A stretch of DNA of 64,000 nucleotides. Source: an uncultured Bacteroides sp. GTDB taxonomy: Bacteria > Bacteroidota > Bacteroidia > Bacteroidales > Bacteroidaceae. Every line of letters starts with the position of its first letter. The stretch's first letter is position 1. Shown here one piece after another: positions 10,489 through 18,654 of this stretch. Where the stretch lies: assembly GCA_900552645.1 (NCBI GenBank), contig USAN01000008.1:1-64000 (forward strand). The letters run 5' to 3'. Below the pieces are notes generated by a model that saw only the letters and a list, made by a program, of their open reading frames with translations, was not told the origin of the DNA and ran no database searches. The translations under genes and the position numbers were made by a program.

Positions 10489-11418
10489 AAATCATCTGCC
10501 AAACGTCCATCCAAAGAAGGGAAGGTATTGGCATATCATGACAAGACCAATCATGTATATGATGCTTCACTTGATAATACAGGACATTTCACTATAGCTG
10601 TAGACGATTTTTGTGAGGGAGATAATTTTTTTCTTCAATTAGTAACATCAAAAGATAAACCTGAAAATGCAGAGTTTAACATGGAGAATGAGAAATATCC
10701 TGCGATAGTTAATTTTTGTCGTTACCAATTGCCAAAATCTTATTACACAGAATCAGTAACCGAGTTCAACGAAGAAGATATGCAACAACGTTCTTTAGAC
10801 ACAAAAAATGGAATGAGGCAACTACTGCTACCAGACATCACAATCAAAGGACGGTTGCATAACGATGTAGAATCTAAAAAAACCGAAAGTTTTTATAGTA
10901 CAAACTACATAGATCAGGAAAAGATAGAAGAAAGGAACTTTACAACCTTACGAGATATTTTGCTGGAAATGCCTGGAATTATTATAGGAAAAGATTGGAA
11001 TGAAAAACAAAAAGTATATGATACTTTCATAATTTCTTCACGAGGTAGGACTTCATACATCAACGGGAATTTACCTATTCTAATTGATGGTACTCTAAGC
11101 TGTCAGGAATTAGATTTTCTATTTGATATGCCTGCTTTCGATATAAAGTCCGTAGAACTACTCCGTCCATGGCAGACTTTAGCGTATGTTACCGGCGCTA
11201 TTGATGGAGCAGTGTTTATAAAAACACGCAATAGCAAAGAACGGCCTGATTTGCCTACTAAGGGAGTGGTATATTATCCAAAAGGTTTATCTAGTTCAGC
11301 TGAATATACATTAAGTAAACCTTGGGTTGCAAATAAAGAAGGAATATACCGGTTGATAGTAGATGTGTTTGAAGATACCGGAGTTCACTCTTATGAACAT
11401 ATTTTTAAAGTGCAATAA
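10489..11418 (+). pseudogene. C-terminal remnant of a carboxypeptidase-regulatory/TonB-plug-like protein
   Basis: An open frame starts just after an in-frame stop (TGA at about 10486) and runs to 11418. It has no signal peptide and no credible start: the first usable codons are a TTG at 10528 and internal codons. The middle part (from about 10920) reads like a TonB-receptor plug domain, with TTLRDILLEMPGI, an LIDGT segment and SVELLRPWQTLAY. The last ~60 residues look like the tail of a large surface protein with carboxypeptidase-like regulatory domains. The N-terminal part is absent, so this is probably a truncated gene. A stand-alone short protein starting at TTG is possible but less likely. 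It lies at the edge of the accessory island, between two terminators. Confidence 0.6.
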
Positions 11419-11467
11419 CAAAATATGTTTTCTTGTCTACAAAGGATATGTAGCATTTCTTCTGAAA

Positions 11468-11513
11468 ATAAAAAGTATGTGCCCGGTTTAAGTTTCGGCA
11501 CATACTTTTCTTA
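11468..11513. terminator. Bidirectional terminator between the plug remnant and the OMP gene
   Basis: AAAAGTATGTGCC and GGCACATACTTTT pair across a 12-15 base loop, with T-rich tails on both strands. It separates the plus-strand remnant from the minus-strand beta-barrel gene. Confidence 0.75.
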
Positions 11514-11541
11514 AATAATTTAGTTTAGTTTTAGTGATTTG

Positions 11542-12231
11542 TTAGAACCTGTATCCTACAGATAACTGGATGGTCGAATTGCGTAATCCGTAAGTGTTAT
11601 TGGCTTTCTTTATTCCCATATAATAATCTGCACTTACTGTATAATGGTTCGATATTATAGCTTTTACACCCGCTGTAGCTCCCCAGTCAAATTTTCGGAA
11701 TGCCTGTATTTCATTATTGTTGTAGCCATCAAGTGGTTCCCATTGTGTTGAAGTTATTTTAGAATCTTCACCTTTTATATCCAAATCACATTTTCCTGCA
11801 CTGAATCCATAGGCAGCATATACTCCTATTGACGGAATCAATGAAAAGTTCTCGGAGATATTGAAGTTATAACCTATTTTAATAGGTATCTGTAAATAAT
11901 TTATTTTAGTCTCAACTTTTGGATACTTCATGTAAGTAGATGGTTTATCTGTAGAATTATAGTAATTATCTCCTAATTTAAGATCTCCTACTTTTCTTGT
12001 AAAATATAGGCCTGACATTATCATCATTCTATTTTTAAATTCATAATCGGCTGTAGCTCCAATCTGGAATCCTATTTTCATATCTCCCTTTTCGGAAGGT
12101 TTGCTCCAGTTATCATTATCTCCTACAAATTTAGAAGCATTTATTCCTGCTTCTATTCCAAATTTTACTTGTGCTTGTGCAGCAGATACAATCATAGCAA
12201 TTAATGCTATTAATAATAATTTAGTTTTCAT
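11542..12231 (-). CDS. PorT-like outer-membrane beta-barrel protein
   Basis: The 229-residue protein has a Sec signal peptide (cut after about AQAQ, residue 21) and then a small beta-barrel of the OMP_b-brl/PorT type. It has alternating hydrophobic strands, early motifs FGIEAGINASKF and IGFQIGATADYEF, and a terminal strand ending in VGYRF with the C-terminal Phe typical of outer-membrane proteins. It lies downstream, on the same strand, of the DUF4848-like lipoprotein gene with a 56-base gap. No partner or substrate is evident. It might be part of the same accessory module, but such barrels are common stand-alone genes in Bacteroidales. Confidence 0.8.
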   Translation of the reverse strand: MKTKLLLIALIAMIVSAAQAQVKFGIEAGINASKFVGDNDNWSKPSEKGDMKIGFQIGATADYEFKNRMMIMSGLYFTRKVGDLKLGDNYYNSTDKPSTYMKYPKVETKINYLQIPIKIGYNFNISENFSLIPSIGVYAAYGFSAGKCDLDIKGEDSKITSTQWEPLDGYNNNEIQAFRKFDWGATAGVKAIISNHYTVSADYYMGIKKANNTYGLRNSTIQLSVGYRF

Positions 12232-12287
12232 ATGCTTGATTTTTTTAACTTTGTAGCAAAGTTATTAAATATTGGTTCTTATTATTG

Positions 12288-13370
12288 TTATTTGGCTTCT
12301 AAATTAACTGTAGCAATCAAAGATTTATTTACTAGACATTTTCTTTCTTGAGATTCTACTAACTTTCCGTTCTCTATAATTTTGGTAGCAACTAGTTCAG
12401 CTTCAGTTAGCCGATCTGTCCAAACATAGGCTTTTCCTTTAGTGAAAAAACCAGCAGCAATGATATTGCCTATGGCAGCGCCAGCTTTTCCTCCTGTATT
12501 CTTAAATATGTATTTGTCAGGCTTATTTATTTGATAGTCATGTCCATTACTTGAACTCATATATACAAAATTATTGATATCAAAATCAACGTAGAAATCT
12601 CTATCATCTCTTTTCCAACCATACCACATCTTTTTTTGCGCCCCCAAACTAATTGCAACGCTTCTAATTACATAGTTATCAATATATATGTCGAATGTAA
12701 CTTTACGATTATTGTTTTCATAATAAGTATTGAAATGATTTTCTCCTAAGGGTGTAGGTTCTGTAGCGCGAGATATTAATTTTGTGTTTGTTTGCTTTCC
12801 AAACACTGTTTTATCAGATTTTCCCATTTCTGGGGATAATACAATTTCTTTTACTTCATCTTCAATTACAATTTTATGACTTTTACCTATTAAAAATGTA
12901 TTATTGTCATCTCCACAGGGAACATACAGAGATAAATCTTCATTATTATATATATTAGAAATTAATACATCTTTATATTTATTCTTGTAAACCGCATACT
13001 TGTTTCTAAAATCATTGTCATTAGTGGCTGTTGCTCCTATTTCTTCTAATTCCCTATCTGCTATATCTGATAATTTCTGCAATGATTCTAAACCATATGT
13101 TTCAGTAAATTTTATTTTCTCTTCCACTGACATTTTTTTAAACTTATCTAAAACACTATAATATGTCTCTTTTGAATCAAATTTTAATACAAAATCAGTA
13201 TCATTGGTTCTAGATTTTGAATTAATGGCTATTACTTTATTATCATTAGTAATCTGTACAAGATGAATCTTTGGTTCAATTATATCATTGTTACTTGTCG
13301 TTGTTATATCTTCATTCTGACATGATACTCCAATAAATAGAATGAGTGATAAAAAAAGATTTTTTTTCAT
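12288..13370 (-). CDS. DUF4848-like lipoprotein of unknown function
   Basis: A 360-residue lipoprotein with the lipobox GVSC (Cys at about residue 17), so a surface or outer-membrane anchored protein. The N-terminal ~110 residues are helical, with KFDSKETYYSVLDKFKKMS and ETYGLESL. The rest is beta-rich. I read it as resembling the Bacteroides DUF4848 family from the overall pattern and from its neighbours (DUF3244-like and TPR regulator), without a profile match. It shares strand and spacing (46 bases) with the gene upstream. Base composition is much more AT-rich than the tamB or fab genes. A role as a partner, receptor or protective lipoprotein for the nearby pore-formers is speculation. Confidence 0.6.
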   Translation of the reverse strand: MKKNLFLSLILFIGVSCQNEDITTTSNNDIIEPKIHLVQITNDNKVIAINSKSRTNDTDFVLKFDSKETYYSVLDKFKKMSVEEKIKFTETYGLESLQKLSDIADRELEEIGATATNDNDFRNKYAVYKNKYKDVLISNIYNNEDLSLYVPCGDDNNTFLIGKSHKIVIEDEVKEIVLSPEMGKSDKTVFGKQTNTKLISRATEPTPLGENHFNTYYENNNRKVTFDIYIDNYVIRSVAISLGAQKKMWYGWKRDDRDFYVDFDINNFVYMSSSNGHDYQINKPDKYIFKNTGGKAGAAIGNIIAAGFFTKGKAYVWTDRLTEAELVATKIIENGKLVESQERKCLVNKSLIATVNLEAK

Positions 13371-13416
13371 TTTAGTTTGTTTTTAATTTAAAAATGTTGT
13401 ATAAAATATCTGTGAT

Positions 13417-13797
13417 TTAATAATCAAAGGTGATCTCAGCATTGATTATTATGTCTGTAGAAATAATTTCTATAGAATAAGAATCTGCATTAGTACCATG
13501 AAATAATATAGTTTTGCCATTATATATAAGCTGATTATTGTCATATATAATAGTATTTCCTTTATCATCTAATATTTTTATTGATGAGTTTTCAAGATAG
13601 AATTGAAAAGTAATAATTAAAGAACCTTCAAATTCATTAATAGTCATTGATGGGATGAAAAGGGATTTTGATTTTATTGTTCTGCTCCAATTTATATTCT
13701 CTATAGATGGAACTCTTTTATCTTTATTTACTTCTAGTATTGAAGAAAATAAACTTAATGGTATAAGTAAAAATAGTAGTAATAGTTTTGTTTTCAT
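13417..13797 (-). CDS. DUF3244-like small secreted protein
   Basis: A small exported protein of 126 residues. The start MKTKLLLLFLL at 13797 is preferred over the in-frame ATG at 13827 because it places the signal peptide at the N-terminus. The mature part is a short beta-sandwich-like segment ending in a repeating-strand pattern (IIINAEITFDY), which fits the DUF3244 family found in Bacteroides next to TPR regulators. It lies between the TPR regulator and the DUF4848-like lipoprotein, all on the minus strand. Function is unknown. Confidence 0.6.
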   Translation of the reverse strand: MKTKLLLLFLLIPLSLFSSILEVNKDKRVPSIENINWSRTIKSKSLFIPSMTINEFEGSLIITFQFYLENSSIKILDDKGNTIIYDNNQLIYNGKTILFHGTNADSYSIEIISTDIIINAEITFDY

Positions 13798-13911
13798 AAA
13801 TATAATATATAATGTTTTATGTTGCAAATCTATAGTAAATATATATATTAATACTATTTACTTATAAGACATTTGTAAAAGTTAAATAGTTGATAATCAT
13901 TGATAAACTGA

Positions 13912-15570
13912 TTATTGTTGTGACATTTTATATTTTAACCTAGATTTTCTCTTATTTATTGCTGCAGTGTCGGTATGACCAAAGCAGCGCGATATAGTCA
14001 AAGAAGAAAACCCAGCTTGTTGCATACACATAAAAACAAAATCATCATTTGTAATAGCAGGGAAGTCTTTTTTCTTTTCTTCTATATAATCGGAGTATAT
14101 TTTTAAGATTGTTTCTTTTAATAAATCTTGATCTTTATGAGATAATATATCCATATTATTTGATTTCTTTTGGGTATCCAATATTTTTATTCTTTTATAA
14201 ATAGTGCTGTTCTCGAATATATAATTTCTCAAATTAAGTTTCTCATCTTTTAATTTATCTATTATTCTGTTCATTTCCTCTATTTCATTAGCGTTTTCAT
14301 GGCAATTGATATTTAATTTATCAATGAAGCCTTCATATTCTGATATTCGTAATTTCAAATTATTGTACTTATCTTGAAGATGCTCAATAAATTGTTTATA
14401 TCTTTCTTCTTTTACTTTTCTATTATTAATCTTTATAATATAGATAATAGCTACAATGAGACTTGTTATTATGAATGATGTTATAATAATCCATATTATA
14501 CGAGAGGAGCGTACCTTTTCTTCCTTTACTTCCATTTCCGTTTGATGTTTATAAACCAGATGCTGTGCTTCTGTAATTTGTTCCGAATCATTTATAGAGT
14601 CGGCTATTTCTACATAATCAAGAAGATAATTGTAAGCTTTTTCATAATTATCTTCATCAAGAGCTAATATACAAAGCATCTTCTTTGCCTCTCCTCTTAT
14701 TTTTAAAGGGGAATGTAAGCTACCTTTTTCTATATAATATTTAGCAGAGTCGTGTTGATTTCTTTGTTGTAAAAAACGTCCATAATTAAGATAATATACT
14801 CCATATTCCTCTTTATTTAAATGACTGATTCCTATAATATCTCTTGCATAATGAAATGCAGAATCATTTTGCCCAAAACTATTAAATCTTATACTTAAGT
14901 TATGTTTATATGCCATAATAAGAGATGTATCTTTGCATTCTATAGCGTACTCTAAAGCTTTTCTTTGATAATTCATTGTATTTTTTTTATCTCCTTTTGT
15001 ATAATAGAAAAGGCTTATCCCATTAAAAGCAATTGATGAGTCTTTTTTGTTATTGGAAAATTCAAGGGACTTATAGAATGCTTCTAAAGATTTATTATAT
15101 AGTTTACAGTCATGGTATATACTTCCTAATGTGCTATAAATAAGTAATTTGTATTTATTTTCGTTTTGAAATTTATGCAAAATGTCTAAGGCTTTAATAT
15201 TGCTCTCTATAGCCGTTTTATTCTTATACATTTCCTCTTGTAATCTTGCTTTATAAATCCATGCTATTGCTTTTTCCTTATCTTCATTTCCATAAAACTT
15301 TAGTGCATAATTTATCAGTGAATCACATGGTAATAGAGAATTTTCATTCTTGTCATTGGCCATTGCAGTGAGTATAGCATATTTAGCTCTGTCTTGAGAT
15401 GGCATATTATAAGGTTCTGCTATATTTTTTAGTAGGTACAATGCGCTGTCTGGCTTTTCGTCAATAATAGATTCTATATATTTTAATGTAGGATTGTAAG
15501 ATTCCTTATTATTACAAGAAAATAATATTATAAATAATAATACCAATGCTTTTGCTTTATATTTATCCAT
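13912..15570 (-). CDS. Membrane-anchored TPR protein with C-terminal helix-turn-helix (putative regulator)
   Basis: A 552-residue protein. A lipoprotein-like signal ends in FSC (Cys19). Residues about 40-330 form tetratricopeptide-type helical pairs. One transmembrane helix lies at about 358-380 (IIWIIITSFIITSLIVAIIY). A long coiled coil follows (about 385-465), and the C-terminal ~60 residues include SSLTISRCFGHTDTAAINKR, a LuxR/sigma-like HTH pattern. This architecture (outside TPR sensor, inside DNA-binding tail) is a known Bacteroidales one-component membrane regulator type. Its place next to DUF3244-like and DUF4848-like genes, and the damaged second copy of its 3' end at 20.2 kb, tie it to this island. 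Targets are unknown; control of the neighbouring secreted genes is inferred. Confidence 0.75.
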   Translation of the reverse strand: MDKYKAKALVLLFIILFSCNNKESYNPTLKYIESIIDEKPDSALYLLKNIAEPYNMPSQDRAKYAILTAMANDKNENSLLPCDSLINYALKFYGNEDKEKAIAWIYKARLQEEMYKNKTAIESNIKALDILHKFQNENKYKLLIYSTLGSIYHDCKLYNKSLEAFYKSLEFSNNKKDSSIAFNGISLFYYTKGDKKNTMNYQRKALEYAIECKDTSLIMAYKHNLSIRFNSFGQNDSAFHYARDIIGISHLNKEEYGVYYLNYGRFLQQRNQHDSAKYYIEKGSLHSPLKIRGEAKKMLCILALDEDNYEKAYNYLLDYVEIADSINDSEQITEAQHLVYKHQTEMEVKEEKVRSSRIIWIIITSFIITSLIVAIIYIIKINNRKVKEERYKQFIEHLQDKYNNLKLRISEYEGFIDKLNINCHENANEIEEMNRIIDKLKDEKLNLRNYIFENSTIYKRIKILDTQKKSNNMDILSHKDQDLLKETILKIYSDYIEEKKKDFPAITNDDFVFMCMQQAGFSSLTISRCFGHTDTAAINKRKSRLKYKMSQQ

Positions 15571-15599
15571 AGTAGTGTCTCTCTTTTTTTAACAAAAAA

Positions 15600-15607
15600 C
15601 AAATGTA
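15600..15607 (-). promoter_or_regulatory. Candidate -7 element of the TPR regulator
   Basis: On the minus strand TACATTTG fits TANNTTTG, 30 bases upstream of the regulator start. No good -33 TTTG is visible: the terminator hairpin of the left repeat occupies that position. Confidence 0.45.
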
Positions 15608-15609
15608 TG

Positions 15610-15655
15610 AAAAAAATCCATTATTCATAATAAGTTATGAACAATGGATTTTTTT
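15610..15655. terminator. Bidirectional terminator (left repeat copy)
   Basis: AAAAAAATCCATT pairs with AATGGATTTTTTT, and an inner TTCATAA/TTATGAA stem extends the hairpin. T-runs follow on both strands. It would end the CDCL transcript arriving from the right. Confidence 0.8.
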
Positions 15656-15981
15656 CTTTTTATGATAATAGTGTGAAATTTATGTGAAATATACAGATAT
15701 AATGTTCACGCTTTAAGATGTTGATTATTATACTGTTATGTCGTTTCGTGACATTGTGAATATTTTTTTATATTCTTTTCATTTTCCACCTGAATCGTAG
15801 ATAATACATTATACCTGCACTGGTAAGTCCGAAAGGAAACGCCATCCATATGCCTATTAATCCCCAGTTTAGAATGAATCCGAAGAAATATCCTGCAGGA
15901 AGAGAAATAATGAAGTATGCAATGAAAGCATAGTACATTATTGACTTTACATCGGCAATGCCACGAAGTGCATTTGCGTAG
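15610..15981. repeat. Left copy of a 372-bp direct repeat (MATE 3' end plus terminator)
   Basis: This stretch matches 20283-20654 over its whole length with constant offset (4673 bases). I find only two differences (A/G in ATTGACTTTAC and G/A in TTTGCGTAG). It carries the terminator and the last ~70 codons of the MATE transporter gene. The right copy is the native gene end; the left copy lies beyond the CDCL operon. The two copies thus bracket the operon in direct orientation. Confidence 0.92.
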
Positions 15982-16076
15982 ATCATTAGGATTTGATAAT
16001 CTATTATTGAGATTATCAAAAATAAAATAATATTTTTGAGTTTATATTTCCATATTTCGGAGTAGTTTCCGAACAT
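15768..16076 (-). pseudogene. Chimeric remnant of the MATE transporter C-terminus, last ORF of the CDCL operon
   Basis: A 102-residue frame. The last ~70 residues equal the C-terminus of the intact MATE transporter at 20441-21781 (one visible substitution, P to S). Relative to it, 10 residues (QFGDGLQCNY) are missing in frame just before the shared part. The N-terminal ~30 residues (starting MFGNYSEIWKYK) are unlike the neighbouring part of the transporter and may derive from the start of another MATE gene. Its ATG lies 9 bases after the long CDCL stop, so it is probably co-transcribed. It is most simply a leftover of the rearrangement that put the operon here; a small three-helix membrane protein could still be made. 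Confidence 0.65.
15993..16022. other. Inverted repeat at the repeat/cassette junction
   Basis: TTTGATAATC and GATTATCAAA form perfect 10-bp arms around a 9-10 base spacer. It begins 12 bases outside the end of the left 372-bp repeat, inside the chimeric ORF. It has no clear T-run on the minus strand, so it is not a convincing terminator. It might mark the rearrangement boundary. Confidence 0.4.
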
Positions 16077-16085
16077 GCAGATAAA

Positions 16086-17567
16086 TTATTTCGCATATAT
16101 TACATTATAGTAATCAATTGGATTATATCCACCAATGTGATAATTATTACTTTTTTCTAGGAAAAAAGATGTATAAATAATATACCCACCTTCTTTTTCT
16201 CTATCCCATGGTGGTCCTGTTATATTAGGATCTTTTCTATATAAAGGACAAACATTACTTGCTACAAGAACTGATGTATTATAACCAGCATTCTTAACTT
16301 TATATATAAATTCCTTGGAACTTCTATCATGATATTCTAAATCTATAATAGAATCTTTCTGTATTATATTGAACTGCATATCAGGAGGAGCAATAGTTGG
16401 AATTTTCGAAGCACTTTTATAGAAATATAAATATAGATCTCCATAATAGTAACTATGGCCAGTATCATTATGAAGCTCTTCCTTTATATTATATTTAAGT
16501 TCCGTATATAAAGGTTCTTTTTTTATGCTATATTTAAATTTAACGCTAACAGGAGAATTATCTTTTACATAATTAAAAGTACAAAACAATGGAACTCCCG
16601 GTTCTTCTTTTGAAAATGTTCCCTTTCTTATATGTTGTACAAACCCTGTATAACCTGTGAAACTTTCAGCAGAAGTCGAGCTATTCCCTCCTATCAAATA
16701 TACTTTAAAATCACATCCATTTAAAAATGAGCTTTCTTCATCAGTTAGGGTTGAAGACCCACTTACAAAAAGTTTTTTAAAGGTACTTTCTATAAATATC
16801 TTTGCTTGATGAGCAGCTTCATTTGTTTCTATTGTTAATATTCCTAGCCGACCATAAGTAATAGAGTTTATATATACTGCTTCTTCAATAGCATCATTGG
16901 GTATTTCTGCAATTGCTACTTTAGGATAATCCATAACAGCCTTAAAACTGGTTTGATAGAATTTCACATATAACCCAGTAGCTTTTTGAATAGTATGATC
17001 ACTGCCTGTAGTAGTAGAAGAAGAACCCCAAAATAGATTACCTGCATTTATATTACTACCAAAAGCGATTTTTAGTTCATTATAAGATGTAAATTGTTCT
17101 GTAGTAAAGTTGAATTCTCCATTTTGAGAGAAATTTCCATTTAAGGTTTGTTCTTGAACAAAAGAACTGTATTTCGAAAAAGAAGGGTTTAATATCTCCT
17201 TAGAACTACTTTTGTTTAATGAAAGAGAAACTGTTATGGGCTGAGTCCTTCGATAATTTATAGGAATATAATTACAATCAATTATAGATGATTTTTTAAG
17301 AATATTTCCTATCCATATATGAGGCTGTAATTCCGGTAGTATAATAGATTCGTATGTCTCAACTTCTCTTATCTCAGTAAAAGGATCTGAAGATCTAGAA
17401 TTATTTATCCATAATATAGACTTATCCAATGTGTTTGTTATACTTCGGCTAGTATTTATATCTATAATATTACTTTTTTGATTTAAAATTGATTGTTCTA
17501 TATTGTCATCACTTTTTTGACAAGAATATAGTGATATAATCAATATTGATAATATATATTTATTCAT
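16086..17567 (-). CDS. CDC-like (thiol-activated cytolysin family) pore-forming lipoprotein, long form
   Basis: A 493-residue lipoprotein (signal ending LYSC, Cys16). The core follows cholesterol-dependent cytolysins such as perfringolysin O: ELKIAFGSNINAGNLF (about 164-179), YVKFYQTSFKAVMDYP (200-215), VYINSITYGRLGILTIET (231-248, matching the CDC segment around VAYGRQxYLKLET), LIGGNSS (291-297, the CDC Gly-Gly pair) and a TFNYVKDNSPVSV block (330-342). About 150 residues follow, perhaps a D4-like or partner-binding domain; no cholesterol-binding undecapeptide (ECTGLAWEWWR) is present. As I recall, Bacteroidota CDC-like proteins act as paired long and short forms against other bacteria. Antibacterial use here is therefore inferred. 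It is the third gene of the operon, 9 bases after the short form. Confidence 0.85.
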   Translation of the reverse strand: MNKYILSILIISLYSCQKSDDNIEQSILNQKSNIIDINTSRSITNTLDKSILWINNSRSSDPFTEIREVETYESIILPELQPHIWIGNILKKSSIIDCNYIPINYRRTQPITVSLSLNKSSSKEILNPSFSKYSSFVQEQTLNGNFSQNGEFNFTTEQFTSYNELKIAFGSNINAGNLFWGSSSTTTGSDHTIQKATGLYVKFYQTSFKAVMDYPKVAIAEIPNDAIEEAVYINSITYGRLGILTIETNEAAHQAKIFIESTFKKLFVSGSSTLTDEESSFLNGCDFKVYLIGGNSSTSAESFTGYTGFVQHIRKGTFSKEEPGVPLFCTFNYVKDNSPVSVKFKYSIKKEPLYTELKYNIKEELHNDTGHSYYYGDLYLYFYKSASKIPTIAPPDMQFNIIQKDSIIDLEYHDRSSKEFIYKVKNAGYNTSVLVASNVCPLYRKDPNITGPPWDREKEGGYIIYTSFFLEKSNNYHIGGYNPIDYYNVIYAK

Positions 17568-17576
17568 CTTTATACA

Positions 17577-18631
17577 TTATTCGTTTGTAACAAATGTTGT
17601 CGTAAAAACAGAATTGTCTTTAGCATAATTAGCGGTAAAGAATATTGGAACTCCTGGAACTTCTTTATTGAATTCTCCTCCATTAATTATAAAGTTTTTA
17701 AATTCATCATATCCTTCTACAATTTTTGCTACATCTTGACTTGAACCTCCTGATATAAAGATTCTCAGTGTAGATTCTTGTAGTATCTGTTTATACTCAG
17801 ATGATATATTTAATTCTCCATTTATTTTGCTTGCAGTAAGTGCAGCTTTAAATGCTATTTTTACTTCATCATAGGAATAGCTACTTTCAATAGCTATAAT
17901 CCCCATCCTTCCAAACACAATTGAATTTATATAGACAGGATTTTGAGATTGTAGTATATTTAGATCATTATTATTAAAGAAAAGATTTCCATCATAAGGA
18001 TAGTCCATTATTAAAGAATAATTCTTTTGAACTATTCTTGCGAATAATCCAGAAGTTGCTTTTATCTTTTGACTATTAAAAGAAGCGTCTAATTTGAAAA
18101 TTGAAGCTATATTAACATTTGCACCAAAAGCTAATTTTAATTCACTGTAATAAGAAAATTGACGAAAATCATATTCAAATGATAAAGATTGCTTTCCTGT
18201 GAAATTTGATGATTCTATAGCTTTATTAATGGATTTTCCCATACCAGAAAATGATGGCCTTTCAATGTAATCATAAAAATATCTAGGAAAGGTGTATGTA
18301 ACGTCCAAAGGATCAATAGGGTTTGAAATCCATTTAAATGTTAAGTTTTGTATAGATTCTTTACTGTAAGGAGCACCTATATATATATGTTTGAGTTGGT
18401 TACAGCCATTTCGGAACTTTGGTTATTAACTGAACGTGATGAATTTATATCAGGATGGTATGATTCATCCCATTCTAATGAAGAGGTAGGTAGAACTATT
18501 GGAGAATTATTAATATAACTCTTTGCTAATTCAATTTCTTCAGAACTAACATCTACATTTTGTGAACAAGAATGAGACATAATTAATACAAAAGATAGAA
18601 GTGAAATTTTATAAAAGAATTTAGTTTTCAT
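17577..18631 (-). pseudogene. CDC-like pore-forming lipoprotein, short form, split by a frameshift at a TA repeat
   Basis: Two frames form one gene. The N-terminal part (18377-18631, 84 residues) has a lipoprotein signal (MSHSC) and stops with TAG inside a run of alternating TA. The C-terminal part, open from the TA tract to 17577, holds the CDC core: ELKLAFGANVNIASIF, MDYP, VYINSIVFGRMGIIAIES, FISGGSS with the Gly pair, and FFTANYAKDNSVFTT. Deleting two bases of the 11-base TA tract joins the frames into 350 residues. Across the join NIYIGAPYSKESI aligns with HIWIGNILKKSSI of the long form. There is no C-terminal extension, hence short form. It may be phase-variable, recently inactivated or a sequencing slip. 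It sits between a BACON-CDCL gene (23 bases upstream) and the long form. Confidence 0.83.
18378..18388. repeat. TA dinucleotide tract at the frameshift of the short CDCL gene
   Basis: An 11-base TATATATATAT run. The reading frame stops inside it (TAG at 18379-18377 on the minus strand). One TA unit fewer restores a full-length product. Such tracts are prone to slippage. Confidence 0.8.
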
Positions 18632-18654
18632 GTTTTTAATTTTTTATATTAATA

